In this document: piece after piece, positions 53,832 through 62,131 of the stretch
Layout: every line of letters starts with the position of its first letter
Position numbering within the stretch: the first letter of the stretch is position 1
NCBI RefSeq assembly: GCF_013389455.1
Contig: NZ_CP058278.1
Span: forward strand, 1,984,001 to 2,048,000
Direction: 5' to 3'
DNA length: 64,000 bases
From: Flavobacterium inviolabile
GTDB taxonomy: Bacteria; Bacteroidota; Bacteroidia; Flavobacteriales; Flavobacteriaceae
The notes under the pieces: generated by a model
Database searches by the model: none
The model's input: the letters and a program-made list of their open reading frames with translations, nothing else
What the model was told of the DNA's origin: nothing
Program-made: the position numbers and the translations under genes

Positions 53832-54770
53832 ATGAATAAAACCAGAATAGTAGTTGCCGGAATCGGAGGCGTTGGCGGATATTTCGGTGGACTTTTAGCA
53901 AAACATTTTGATAAGGATGATGCCGTATCGGTTTGTTTTTTAGCTCGTGGCGAACATTTAAAAGCGATAAAGAAGGATGGCCTGAAAGTCGTAAAAGGAG
54001 CGGATCAGTTTGTAGGAATGCCGGCATTGGCAACAGATGATGCTTCCGAGATCGGTATCGCAGATTTTGTTATCGTTACCACTAAAAGCTATGATTTGGA
54101 GCAGGCCGTTGCCCAGTTAAAACCCTGTATTGACAGTAAAACCGTTATCGTACCTTTTCTTAACGGTGTAGACAGCCGGGAGCGTATTAAAAGTGTTTTT
54201 CCGGAAAATATGGTTTTGGATGGCTGTGCCTATATTGTTTCCCGCTTAACAGAAGCCGGAAAAGTAGAGAACCTGGGGAATATTGAAAAACTGTTTTTCG
54301 GATTGGATCATTTCGAAAACGAACAATTACGGCAATTGGAAAGCCTTTTTATACAGGCGGGTATAGAAGCCAAATTATCGGTTAATATTGCTACGGTTAT
54401 CTGGGAGAAATTTATTTTTATTGCCGCTATTGCCACGGCCACAACCTATTTTGACTGCAATATCGGAGCTATAGTGTCCGATCCTGAAAAGGTACAGGCT
54501 TTTACCGATTTAGTCAATGAAGTAAAACAGGTTGCTCTGGCAAAACAAATTGCCATTGTTCAGGATATAACCGACAGAACATTAAAAATATTGCATGCCA
54601 TGCCAGCGGAAGCAACATCGTCCATGCATTCTGATTTTCTGAATAAAAAGGCACATAACGAACTGCAGTCACTCACCGGTTATGTTGTTCGGGAAGGAGA
54701 AAGATACGGACTGAAAACGCCGGCATTCAACAAAATGTTCGGCGCACTGGAACATAAAACACAACAGTAA
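53832..54770 (+). CDS. 2-dehydropantoate 2-reductase family protein
   Basis: 312 residues: Rossmann GIGGVGGYFGGLLA (~9-22), TKSYDLEQAV and PFLNGVDSRERI in the N-terminal ApbA domain. The C-terminal helical domain has WEKFIFIAAIATATTYFDCNIG, carrying the catalytic Lys region. PanE reduces ketopantoate to pantoate with NADPH for coenzyme A synthesis. Because it clusters with a VOC gene, it may instead be a paralogue reducing another 2-keto acid. A TAACTTCG -7-like box lies at 53745-53752. Confidence 0.8.
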   Translation: MNKTRIVVAGIGGVGGYFGGLLAKHFDKDDAVSVCFLARGEHLKAIKKDGLKVVKGADQFVGMPALATDDASEIGIADFVIVTTKSYDLEQAVAQLKPCIDSKTVIVPFLNGVDSRERIKSVFPENMVLDGCAYIVSRLTEAGKVENLGNIEKLFFGLDHFENEQLRQLESLFIQAGIEAKLSVNIATVIWEKFIFIAAIATATTYFDCNIGAIVSDPEKVQAFTDLVNEVKQVALAKQIAIVQDITDRTLKILHAMPAEATSSMHSDFLNKKAHNELQSLTGYVVREGERYGLKTPAFNKMFGALEHKTQQ

Positions 54771-54798
54771 GCAATCATACATTCAAAAAAAGAAAACA

Positions 54799-55191
54799 AT
54801 GGTAAAATTCGGATATACAATTCTATACGTCGCTGACGTCACCAAAGCCATCAGCTTTTATGAAAACGCTTTTGGTTTTGAACGAAAATTTATAACACCG
54901 GAAAACGATTATGGCGAATTAAATACCGGTGCCACCACAATTTCTTTTGCTTCAAAAGGATTAGCGGCTACGAACCTGCCGGACGGTTTTATTGAAAGCA
55001 GCCCGGAGAACAAACCTTTTGCGATAGAATTGGGTTTTGTTACAGATCAGGTAGCGGAAGTAACCGAGCAGGCTAAAAAGGCCGGAGCGGTTGTTGTCAT
55101 GGAGCCCAAACAAAAACCATGGGGACAGATTGTCGCTTATATACGGGATACAGACGGTTTCCTGGTTGAAATCTGTACACCGGCACATTAA
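54799..55191 (+). CDS. VOC-family protein
   Basis: 130 residues, one VOC fold: YTILYVADVTKAISFYENAFGFERKFI, ELNTGATTISFASKG and IVAYIRDTDGFLVEICTPAH. The last segment carries the metal-binding Glu. Most similar in style to glyoxalase/bleomycin-resistance relatives annotated in reductase neighbourhoods. 28 bases after the ketopantoate-reductase-like gene, so probably in the same operon. Reaction unknown. Confidence 0.82.
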   Translation: MVKFGYTILYVADVTKAISFYENAFGFERKFITPENDYGELNTGATTISFASKGLAATNLPDGFIESSPENKPFAIELGFVTDQVAEVTEQAKKAGAVVVMEPKQKPWGQIVAYIRDTDGFLVEICTPAH

Positions 55192-55215
55192 TAAATAGGC
55201 TAAGACTATAATTGC

Positions 55216-55256
55216 AAAAGCAGGAAACCCGTTTGTCGCACGCGTTTCCTGCTTTT
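55216..55256. terminator. Bidirectional terminator
   Basis: A 13-base stem AAAAGCAGGAAAC/GTTTCCTGCTTTT with a 15-base loop between the converging VOC and HdeD genes. Confidence 0.85.
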
Positions 55257-55279
55257 ATATTGTTATCGTTAGATGAATC

Positions 55280-55813
55280 TTACAGAATCTGCTGGATATT
55301 GTCCGGTGACTGAAAAACATAGAATATTTTGGAAAGTCCGATGGTGATAAAAGCCAGGGCAGTCCATACAATTATGGTCATCTGTGCGAATAACGGATTC
55401 CAGATCAATAAGAAAGAAAAAATAAGTCCCAAAATTCCAAACACCAGATACCAGCCCCAGTTTTTTCGTTTTAGCGCAGCCACATCAATGGCCAGGGCAA
55501 TAATGGTTGAAGATCGGAATAAAAGCATGAAGCCGATAAAGAACGGCATTATTTCCATGGATAATAACGGACTGGATAACAGCCAAGAACCTAAGATAAT
55601 ATCTAAAATACCGGCGGCTATTCCCCAGCCATAGCCATTCATTCTTTTACGCTGATAGCCATAGAAAATAACTTCCAATATACCGTTAATCAAAAAAGTC
55701 AGGCTGAATAATGTAGAAAGCGCAATATAGGATTCCACCGGAGTTTTAAAAACCCATATTCCTACGGCAATAAAAAGAAGACCAAGTAAAAAGTAAATTA
55801 ATTTGTTATTCAT
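55280..55813 (-). CDS. HdeD-like (DUF308) membrane protein
   Basis: 177 residues with six hydrophobic helices in repeated pairs (LIYFLLGLLFIAVGIWVF, LSTLFSLTFLINGILEVIFYG, WGIAAGILDIILGSWLL, IMPFFIGFMLLFRSSTIIALA, WYLVFGILGLIFSFLLIW, MTIIVWTALAFITIGLSKIFYVF). This DUF308 repeat is that of HdeD, an acid-resistance membrane protein of E. coli. Function in Flavobacteria is not established. Stand-alone. Confidence 0.85.
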   Translation of the reverse strand: MNNKLIYFLLGLLFIAVGIWVFKTPVESYIALSTLFSLTFLINGILEVIFYGYQRKRMNGYGWGIAAGILDIILGSWLLSSPLLSMEIMPFFIGFMLLFRSSTIIALAIDVAALKRKNWGWYLVFGILGLIFSFLLIWNPLFAQMTIIVWTALAFITIGLSKIFYVFQSPDNIQQIL

Positions 55814-56124
55814 GATTATTGTGTTTAATAGTTACTGAATATTTTTGTAATCAAATCATTTATAGCAGTTTTAGTATTATTTGGTTTCCGGATTGGTACT
55901 ATAAAAATAGTCTATTTTTCTGATAAAACAGCAATGTTTTTACGAAGAGATTATGTGTTGTTCGCATCATTTTTGCATTTAACGTGTTTTAGCAGCGGAA
56001 AATTAAGACGCGTATGGACAAATGCACAGGATACGGCACAAACAATAAATTTCTGTTAAAATTTGCAGCAAATGTAAAAAGTGACCGAAAGGTCATTTAA
56101 ATTTGTGCTCTAATTCAGAACGAA
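55814..56124. promoter_or_regulatory. Divergent control region between HdeD and TetR genes
   Basis: 311 bases with no open gene. At its right end lie the TetR operator (56082-56095) and -7 box TAAATTTG (56098-56105). No convincing promoter pair seen for the HdeD side. Confidence 0.5.
56082..56095. promoter_or_regulatory. TetR operator 1 (autoregulation)
   Basis: TGACCGAAAGGTCA: inverted TGACC/GGTCA arms with GAAA between, ending 2 bases before the -7 box of the TetR gene. The near-identical site at 56728-56741 lies before the SDR genes. Confidence 0.7.
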
Positions 56125-56709
56125 ATGACAAAAGCAGCACGTACCAAACAGCTCATCATTGAACAGGCAGCACCCATTTTCAATACAAAAGGAATTGCGG
56201 CAACAGCAATGAGTGACATTATGGAAGCCACCGGTTTAGCCAAAGGCAGTCTGTATGTACATTTTGAAAATAAAGAAGAACTTTGCAATGCTGTGGTAGA
56301 TTATACGATGCATTGTTTATCTGAAAAAGTAAAACAGCAGCTGGACCGTCAAAAAACTGCCAAAGGGAAATTATTTGCCTATGTTGACTTTCTGAGCAAT
56401 ACCAAACAGCCGCCCATTCCCGGCGGATGCCCGATGCTGAATTTTGGTATGGAGGCAGACGATACCAACCCGGTTATCAAAAAGAAAGTGAACAAAAACA
56501 TAACACTTGCTGTGGCTACCTTAACCAATATTTTAAAAGAAGGAATCGCTTCCGGCGAATTCCGGCAGCCGTTTAATGCCGAAGAATTTGCAACCAAAAT
56601 GTTTGCCCTGTTGGAAGGCGGCATTATGATGTCCAGAATGGAAGAAAACAGCAAAACGATGCCATTGATCGTTGCGATCTTAAAAAAAGAAATTGAACTG
56701 TTAGGCTAA
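56125..56709 (+). CDS. TetR/AcrR-family regulator of the SDR genes
   Basis: 194 residues. The N-terminal TetR helix-turn-helix (KQLIIEQAAPIFNTKGIAATAMSDIMEATGLAKGSLYVHFENKEEL, ~8-53) is followed by a TetR_C domain with PPIPGGCPMLNFGMEADDT, a pattern seen in regulators of oxidoreductase operons. Two TGACCGAWAGGTCA sites, one before its own start and one before the adjacent SDR genes, strongly suggest it represses both. The inducer is unknown, possibly an aldehyde, quinone or other electrophile. Confidence 0.9.
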   Translation: MTKAARTKQLIIEQAAPIFNTKGIAATAMSDIMEATGLAKGSLYVHFENKEELCNAVVDYTMHCLSEKVKQQLDRQKTAKGKLFAYVDFLSNTKQPPIPGGCPMLNFGMEADDTNPVIKKKVNKNITLAVATLTNILKEGIASGEFRQPFNAEEFATKMFALLEGGIMMSRMEENSKTMPLIVAILKKEIELLG

Positions 56710-56722
56710 ATTTTTTTACCTA

Positions 56723-56746
56723 AAAAATGACCGATAGGTCATTTTT
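56723..56746. promoter_or_regulatory. TetR operator 2 before the SDR genes
   Basis: AAAAATGACC - GATA - GGTCATTTTT, a 10-base inverted repeat. Its centre differs from operator 1 by one base (GATA versus GAAA). It lies between the TetR stop and the SDR start and overlaps a possible -7 element CATTTTTG. Confidence 0.7.
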
Positions 56747-56780
56747 GAAATATATGAATACTTATCAAAACTATAAAAAC

Positions 56781-57629
56781 ATGAAAAAACAAAAAGTATG
56801 GCTGATCACCGGAGCGTCAAGAGGATTCGGATTGGAAATCGCCAAAGCTGCGCTGAAAGCCGGCGATAAAGTAGTGGCTACCGTGAGAAGCAACCCGGAA
56901 CAGTTTGAACAGCAGTTTCCGGAACAGCAAAATCTAAGCGTGGTGGTTCTGGACGTCACACAGGAAAAACAGGTTATAGCCGGAGTAGAAAAGGCAATTG
57001 CCACATTTGGCGGAATAGATGTACTGGTTAACAATGCCGGTTACGGATTATTGGGAGCTACGGAAGAAATAACGGATCAGGAGGTGAGAAGCCAGTTTGA
57101 TACCAATGTCTTCGGATTGCTGAATGTAACAAGAGCGGTTTTACCGTATATGCGCAGCCGTCAAAAAGGGCATATCATCAATATCTCTTCTCTTTTCGGA
57201 TATGCGGCTACGGTTCCCGGTTTCGGGCTTTACGGAGCTACAAAATTTGCAGTAGAAGGCATCACGGAAGGATTGCAGCTGGAAGTAAAACCGTTTGGTA
57301 TTCACGTAACAGCCGTTGCCCCGGGATTGTTCCGTACCGATTTTGCTTCCGGTGATTCTTATAAAAGCTCACAGCTACTACTGGAGGAATACCAGGGAAC
57401 GGTCGGTCAGGTGCGGCAGGCTGTTGCGGGACTTCACGGCAATCAGCCCGGCGATCCTGCAAAACTGGCTCAGGTAATTCTGGAGCTGGCCAACGCGGAA
57501 CATCCGCCGTTACATTTACCGGTTGGTAAAGATGCGGTAAGTGCCCTGCGAGCCAAAATGAGCACTATAGCAAAAGAAGTAACGGAATGGGAAACCTTAT
57601 CCGTGAGTACCGATCATCAGAAAAATTAA
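56781..57629 (+). CDS. Classical short-chain dehydrogenase/reductase
   Basis: 282 residues from ATG at 56781 (MKKQKVWLITGASRGFGLEI); an earlier in-frame ATG would overlap operator 2. Cofactor motif TGASRGFG (~10-17), NNAGYG (~85-90), catalytic Ser in NISSLFGYAA and YGATKFAVEG as the Tyr-x3-Lys pair. The single-domain oxidoreductase is NADP-preferring by the Arg after SGASR-type motif. Substrate unknown; co-regulated with the next SDR by the TetR protein. Confidence 0.88.
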   Translation: MKKQKVWLITGASRGFGLEIAKAALKAGDKVVATVRSNPEQFEQQFPEQQNLSVVVLDVTQEKQVIAGVEKAIATFGGIDVLVNNAGYGLLGATEEITDQEVRSQFDTNVFGLLNVTRAVLPYMRSRQKGHIINISSLFGYAATVPGFGLYGATKFAVEGITEGLQLEVKPFGIHVTAVAPGLFRTDFASGDSYKSSQLLLEEYQGTVGQVRQAVAGLHGNQPGDPAKLAQVILELANAEHPPLHLPVGKDAVSALRAKMSTIAKEVTEWETLSVSTDHQKN

Positions 57630-57648
57630 ACTATTATATAAAAAAGCA

Positions 57649-58509
57649 ATGAAAAAGATTATTTTAACAGGAAGTGCCAGCGGTTTCGGACTATTAACGG
57701 CAAAAACATTGGTAAAACAAGGACATACGGTGTATGCAACAATGCGTAACATTAACGGAGCGAATGCAGAACCGGCAAAAGCGCTAAAAGAATGGGCGAA
57801 AGCGCATAACGGTATTATTGAAATTGTGGAGCTGGATGTTACCAGTGATGCATCGGTAGCGAAAGCTATCTCGGAAATAACGGAAAAATCAGGAGGTCAC
57901 ATTGACGTACTGATCAATAATGCCGGTATTTCTTATATTGGTATTGCCGAAACCTTAACCATACAGCAAACGGAACAGCTGTTCCAGGTAAATGTTATTG
58001 GACCGGACAGAATGATCAAGGCGGTATTGCCGCTGATGCACCAGCAAAAGTCAGGATTAATCATTAACCTGACCAGTGTACAGGCGAGAAATGTAGGGCC
58101 GCTGTTAGCGACTTACAACAGCACAAAAGCGGCTTTGGATGCCTTATCGGTAGGGTATCACTACGAACTTAAATCGGCGGGTATTGATGTTGCGGTTATT
58201 CAGCCGGGAGCTTATCAGACCACAGATATTACAGCTAAGGCATTACAACCGGGAAATCCGGGAGCAGCGTCTGCATACGGACAGGATGTTCACCGGTTAA
58301 AAGCGGGACTCGATCACTTTTTTACCCCTACAACCGACAGTTCCGATCCGCAGGAAGTGGCCGATGCTGTAGCCGGTTTACTGGAGCTTCCGGCAGGGGA
58401 GCGACCATTGTGGACCGTTGTTGGCGGTGCAACGATGGCACAATATGTTCAGCAGATCAATCAGGCAACCAAAGGTCTGGTTGAAACGATGATACAGGTT
58501 TTAAGCTAA
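57649..58509 (+). CDS. Classical short-chain dehydrogenase/reductase (second)
   Basis: 286 residues, starting MKKIILTGSASGFGLLTAKT. TGSASGFG cofactor motif, NNAGISY (~90-96), LTSVQARNVG with the catalytic Ser, and TYNSTKAALDALSVG as the YxxxK-like pair (Tyr and Lys spaced correctly). It follows the first SDR by 19 bases and ends at a strong terminator, so the TetR-SDR-SDR block is one unit. Substrate unknown. Confidence 0.87.
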   Translation: MKKIILTGSASGFGLLTAKTLVKQGHTVYATMRNINGANAEPAKALKEWAKAHNGIIEIVELDVTSDASVAKAISEITEKSGGHIDVLINNAGISYIGIAETLTIQQTEQLFQVNVIGPDRMIKAVLPLMHQQKSGLIINLTSVQARNVGPLLATYNSTKAALDALSVGYHYELKSAGIDVAVIQPGAYQTTDITAKALQPGNPGAASAYGQDVHRLKAGLDHFFTPTTDSSDPQEVADAVAGLLELPAGERPLWTVVGGATMAQYVQQINQATKGLVETMIQVLS

Positions 58510-58525
58510 ATATAGGATTGGTATA

Positions 58526-58564
58526 AAAAAAGCCGGTTTCGTTTTAGAATGAAACCGGCTTTGC
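58526..58564. terminator. Bidirectional terminator
   Basis: A 12-base stem AAAGCCGGTTTC/GAAACCGGCTTT with a 10-base loop, A-run left and T-rich right, between converging SDR and dehydrogenase genes. Confidence 0.85.
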
Positions 58565-58566
58565 TT

Positions 58567-59463
58567 TTATTTTAAAAAATCAGGATCCTCATAGGCCGGA
58601 TTCGGATATTTATAAAACCCTTCTCCGGAAACAACACCCAGTTTTCCGGTATCTATAAAATGTTTTTTCAGGTATTCGGTTACCTTTATCTGGCCGGGAT
58701 CTTTGGAAGCCGTGGCCGCAATTTTATTAATGTTGTATGCGGTGGTGATACCCACGACATCCAGTATACCAAAAGGACCTACCGGAGCTCCGGTGGCAAC
58801 CATCCAGGTTTTGTCGACCGTTTCTACATCGGCAACACCTCGTACCAGTAGATCAAGACCGGCACCCAATAAAGGAACCAGCAGGGAATTTACGATATAG
58901 CCCGGCTGTTCTTTGTGGAGCGGTAAAGCAACCATTCCGATGGTTTTGGTAAAAGCAACCACTGTGTCAAAAATGGCAGCGTCGGTACCCGGATGCCCCA
59001 TAATTTCGGCTGTGTTGTGTTTCCATATTTCATTGGCAAAATGCAATGCCAGGAATTTTTCCGGTCTTCCGGTAGCGCCGGCAAAATGACTCGGCAGGAG
59101 CGTGGAAGAATTGGACGCAAAAATGGTCTTTTCCGGAGCCACGGCAGCCAGCTTTTTATAGAAATCCGTTTTGATGGCCGGATTTTCAGGAACGGCTTCG
59201 ATCAATAGATCGGCATCTTTTACCGCTGCTGCCAGATCGGTATAATAACTTAAATTTTGTATTGCTTTTTCAACCTGTTCCGGAGTGGCGTTCAGATCAG
59301 CCTGATAGGCCGTTCCCAGTTTTTGAAAAGCAGTTTTTGCTTTTTCTAATATAGCGTCATTAATATCATAAACCTTTACGGTATATCCGTGAAAAGCCGT
59401 TTGAAAAGCAATTTGCGCTCCCAAAACACCGCTTCCGGCTACTGTTACAATTTTAATATTCAT
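58567..59463 (-). CDS. 3-hydroxyacyl-CoA dehydrogenase family protein
   Basis: 298 residues from ATG at 59463 (MNIKIVTVAGSGVLGAQIAFQTAFHG). The NAD-binding GSGVLGAQIA motif (~10-19) is followed by DADLLIEAVPENPAIKTDFYKKL and FASNSSTLLPS (catalytic Ser), then LALHFANEIW, whose His corresponds to the catalytic His of 3-hydroxybutyryl-CoA dehydrogenase. C-terminal dimerisation domain ends GEGFYKYPNPAY. Expected reaction: NAD-dependent oxidation of a 3-hydroxyacyl-CoA; specificity unknown. Confidence 0.87.
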   Translation of the reverse strand: MNIKIVTVAGSGVLGAQIAFQTAFHGYTVKVYDINDAILEKAKTAFQKLGTAYQADLNATPEQVEKAIQNLSYYTDLAAAVKDADLLIEAVPENPAIKTDFYKKLAAVAPEKTIFASNSSTLLPSHFAGATGRPEKFLALHFANEIWKHNTAEIMGHPGTDAAIFDTVVAFTKTIGMVALPLHKEQPGYIVNSLLVPLLGAGLDLLVRGVADVETVDKTWMVATGAPVGPFGILDVVGITTAYNINKIAATASKDPGQIKVTEYLKKHFIDTGKLGVVSGEGFYKYPNPAYEDPDFLK

Positions 59464-59651
59464 TTCTTTTATATTTTGAATTAATCGGTTGTTGCTATAA
59501 GTATGATTTGTCCTGTTAGCGGGCAATCCTAAAACGGTTAAGCCGAAACAGGTATTCCGGCTAAGGCTAAAGTTACCAAAAATCGGAATGGAAATCCTGT
59601 AAAACCATTATAATTATCAATCTTATGACTTTTGAATAATGATCAAAAAAC

Positions 59652-59681
59652 AAAAAGGATAATCTTCATTATCCTTTTCTG
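59652..59681 (-). terminator. Terminator of the aldo/keto reductase gene
   Basis: AAAAGGATAAT/ATTATCCTTTT stem with a 4-base loop, followed by GTTTTTTG on the minus strand. Confidence 0.7.
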
Positions 59682-59705
59682 ACGGGCATGATGCCGTTAT
59701 TTATT

Positions 59706-60557
59706 TTAGAAGTCCACATCGTCCGGATACAAGCCGGATCCGCCAATGTAGGGTAAAGCATTGATGGCTTCCATGTCTGCATCGGTAATCGTAAATCCGT
59801 AAACATCCAGGTTTTGCTGGATTCTTTCCGGAGTGATGGATTTTGGCAGCGGTAAAGTTCCGTTTTGCAGGCACCATCTGATGCATAATTGGGCAACGGA
59901 TACCTGATAACGGGCAGCAATTTCCATTAAAACAGCATTGGTCAGCATTTTTCCGGTTCCTAACGGCGACCAGGCTTCAATCAGTATATTTTCTTTTTGG
60001 CACAGGGCAACGATTTCTGGCTGAAGGTAACCCGGATGGTATTCGATCTGGTTGATAACCGGTTTCACTTTGGCATTTGCCAGTAAGGCTTCCAAATGGT
60101 GCACTAAAAAGTTGCTGACCCCGATAGCCTTAATTTTTCCATCTTCGTATAATTTTTCAAAAGCACGCCAGGTATCGGCATTTTTCTGCTGCCAGTCTGC
60201 AAATTGTTTTTCGGTAGCCGGCCAGTGGATCAGGTATAGATCCAGGTAATCGGTTTGCAGGTCTTTCAGGGTTTTGTCAAAGGCTTTTAGCGTACTGTCA
60301 TAACCTCTTTCGGAATTCCATAATTTGCTGGTAATGAATAATTCCTTTCGGGAAATACCGGATTCGGCAATCGCCTGTCCGATACTTTTTTCATTTCCGT
60401 AAATCGCTGCGGTATCAATATGGCGATACCCGTTTTCCAATGCCGATTTAACGGCCAGAACAGCTGTTGCTCCGTCGGGCGTTTGCCAGGTTCCAAATCC
60501 GATTTCCGGAATTTCAACGCCGTTATTTAAGGTATAATTTTTAATGGAATGGGACAT
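59706..60557 (-). CDS. Aldo/keto reductase
   Basis: 283 residues, full AKR TIM barrel. N-terminal NGVEIPEIGFGTWQ; catalytic tetrad visible as Asp/Tyr in HIDTAAIYGNE (~47-57), Lys in FITSKLW (~79) and His in LIHWP (~112). Cofactor segment SPLGTGKM and PKSITPERIQQN at the C-terminal side. It resembles 2,5-diketo-D-gluconate reductase-type enzymes that reduce aldehydes and ketones with NADPH. Physiological substrate unknown. Stand-alone gene. Confidence 0.9.
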   Translation of the reverse strand: MSHSIKNYTLNNGVEIPEIGFGTWQTPDGATAVLAVKSALENGYRHIDTAAIYGNEKSIGQAIAESGISRKELFITSKLWNSERGYDSTLKAFDKTLKDLQTDYLDLYLIHWPATEKQFADWQQKNADTWRAFEKLYEDGKIKAIGVSNFLVHHLEALLANAKVKPVINQIEYHPGYLQPEIVALCQKENILIEAWSPLGTGKMLTNAVLMEIAARYQVSVAQLCIRWCLQNGTLPLPKSITPERIQQNLDVYGFTITDADMEAINALPYIGGSGLYPDDVDF

Positions 60558-60708
60558 AGTGTATATGGTTTTATTAAAAAAATGAATGTTGGTAATGGTT
60601 TATAGTGTAAGAGTTACGCCATAAAGTATATAACCAAAGTTATCCATTTTTGAAGGGATGTACGTTAAATTTTTGTTGTATTTCCGGTTTTTCCGGAATG
60701 ATTTCCGG

Positions 60709-61110
60709 TTAAACTTTCAGACCGCCAAAAATACTGGTCATCAGGATGCACAGAACAATAAGGGTGATACCGATGTACAGTTTGTCTTTTTCCAGTATAA
60801 AGGCGAACAGGGAAAACAACACCCGCAAAATAGGCGTGGCAATCAATGCGAGTACGCCAAACTGTATGATCTCGTTTGGATTTAAGGTTAAAACACCGTT
60901 TAAAATACCTTTAAAAGTGGTGTATTCTGCACCTTCACCGGTGAAAATACCATACTGCGGAACCGGGTTGCTGCCGTGTTCCGTTAAATAGGCAATACCG
61001 CCGATAAGCGCTAAAATACAGGCGGTGATCACGCCATAGCGCAATAACTGACCAACCAATTGTTCTACATCGGTGTCGTTCCACAAATTTTTTGAAAGTA
61101 GCTTTTTCAT
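60709..61110 (-). CDS. DUF1634 membrane protein
   Basis: 133 residues with three transmembrane helices (GVITACILALIGGIAYL, IIQFGVLALIATPILRVLFSLFAFI, IGITLIVLCILMTSIFGG). The DUF1634 family is usually encoded together with TauE/SafE transporters, as here (20 bases after it). It is probably an accessory subunit of that transporter. No catalytic motif. Confidence 0.85.
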   Translation of the reverse strand: MKKLLSKNLWNDTDVEQLVGQLLRYGVITACILALIGGIAYLTEHGSNPVPQYGIFTGEGAEYTTFKGILNGVLTLNPNEIIQFGVLALIATPILRVLFSLFAFILEKDKLYIGITLIVLCILMTSIFGGLKV

Positions 61111-61130
61111 AAGTTGTAAATAGCGATTCG

Positions 61131-61973
61131 TTAGAATTGATGTTGGTAACCGTTGTAAATCATTTCAATGGCCACAAAAGTAATGGCGATACAGAAAATG
61201 ATGCGCAGCACTTTAGGATCCATTCGGGTCAATAATTTTGAGCCGGTAAAAGCACCGCCTAAAACACCTATAATTACCGGGAAAGCAATGCCCGGATCGA
61301 TATAGCCTCTTTGGAGGTAAACCACTGCACTGGCGGCAGCGGTAACCCCGATCATAAAGTTACTGGTGGTGGTACTCACCTTAAAAGGAATGCGCATGGT
61401 GGTATCCATTGCCAGCACCTTTAAGGCTCCGGAACCGATTCCCAACAAACCGGATAGCACACCGGCCACTGTCATAATAGAGAAACCGGCACCTACATTT
61501 TTTAATTTATAGGCCACTTCACCCTGACTGGTAGGATAGGTGCTGTTTAGCTTTAAGGCATAGGAAAGCCTGCTGCCTTCGGTTAAAGCCACCTGGTTTT
61601 TCTTCCGTAAGGTCATTACTGCCGAAAAAATAAGGACAATACCAAACAGTATTGCAATGGTATTGGTAGGCGTATAAACCGCAATGAGGGCACCAATCAC
61701 GGCTCCGATGGTCGTGGCTATTTCCAGGAACATGCCCAGGCGGATATTGGTGATTCCTTCTTTTACATAGGCACTGGCCGAACCGGAAGAGGTTGCTATT
61801 GATGCCAGTAAAGCAGCACCGATGGCATAACGGATGTCAACGCCAAAACCAAGGGTTAGCAGCGGAATGACAACAACGCCGCCGCCCAAACCGGTCAGCG
61901 AACCTAATAAACCCGCCAGATAAGCACCTACTAACAGGATAAGGGTAAAGGTAAGTATGGTCATAAAATTCAA
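61131..61973 (-). CDS. TauE/SafE-family anion exporter
   Basis: 280 residues with about eight transmembrane helices in two repeats. The glycine-rich SLTGLGGGVVVIPLLTLGFGVD (~25-45) and GLLGIGSGALKVLAMD (~170-185) are the matching TauE/SafE signature loops. Family members move sulfite, sulfoacetate or related anions. Its leader contains a GntR-type operator, a TACGTTTG -7 box and a long hairpin-forming inverted repeat, so expression is regulated. Co-transcribed with DUF1634. Confidence 0.88.
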   Translation of the reverse strand: MNFMTILTFTLILLVGAYLAGLLGSLTGLGGGVVVIPLLTLGFGVDIRYAIGAALLASIATSSGSASAYVKEGITNIRLGMFLEIATTIGAVIGALIAVYTPTNTIAILFGIVLIFSAVMTLRKKNQVALTEGSRLSYALKLNSTYPTSQGEVAYKLKNVGAGFSIMTVAGVLSGLLGIGSGALKVLAMDTTMRIPFKVSTTTSNFMIGVTAAASAVVYLQRGYIDPGIAFPVIIGVLGGAFTGSKLLTRMDPKVLRIIFCIAITFVAIEMIYNGYQHQF

Positions 61974-61991
61974 TATTGAGGGTTACGGTAT

Positions 61992-62033
61992 CATACGGAA
62001 TATGCAATCGTTTTATACGCGTATTCCGTATGC
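61992..62033. repeat. Inverted repeat in the TauE/SafE leader
   Basis: CATACGGAATATGC (61992-62005) pairs with GCGTATTCCGTATG (62019-62032) at 13 of 14 positions around a 13-base loop. It lies between the -7 box and the start codon, so it would form a hairpin in the leader RNA or serve as a binding site. On the plus strand it is followed by seven T, but no plus-strand gene precedes it. Confidence 0.65.
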
Positions 62034-62061
62034 TTTTTTTACATCGTTTTAAATTTCAATA

Positions 62062-62069
62062 CAAACGTA
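62062..62069 (-). promoter_or_regulatory. -7 promoter element of TauE/SafE operon
   Basis: Minus strand TACGTTTG, exact -7 match. No TTTG at -33; that area is covered by the GntR-type palindrome. Confidence 0.5.
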
Positions 62070-62082
62070 CGCTCTTTTTTTT

Positions 62083-62097
62083 AAACATCAGATGTTT
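62083..62097. promoter_or_regulatory. GntR-family operator 1 (before TauE/SafE)
   Basis: AAACATCAGATGTTT, a perfect palindrome around a central A, at the -33 region of the TauE/SafE promoter. It matches the site at 62793-62807 except for one base. Confidence 0.6.
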
Positions 62098-62131
62098 TGA
62101 TGTTTTTTGGAAAAAAATTAACACGGAAATA

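Noticed and set aside
53832..54770. Firm panE assignment
   Set aside because: The family contains many paralogues with other substrates, and no other coenzyme A genes are nearby, so I left the gene symbol blank.
61992..62040. Hairpin plus T-run read as a plus-strand terminator
   Set aside because: No plus-strand gene lies upstream of it, and both flanking genes run in the minus direction.
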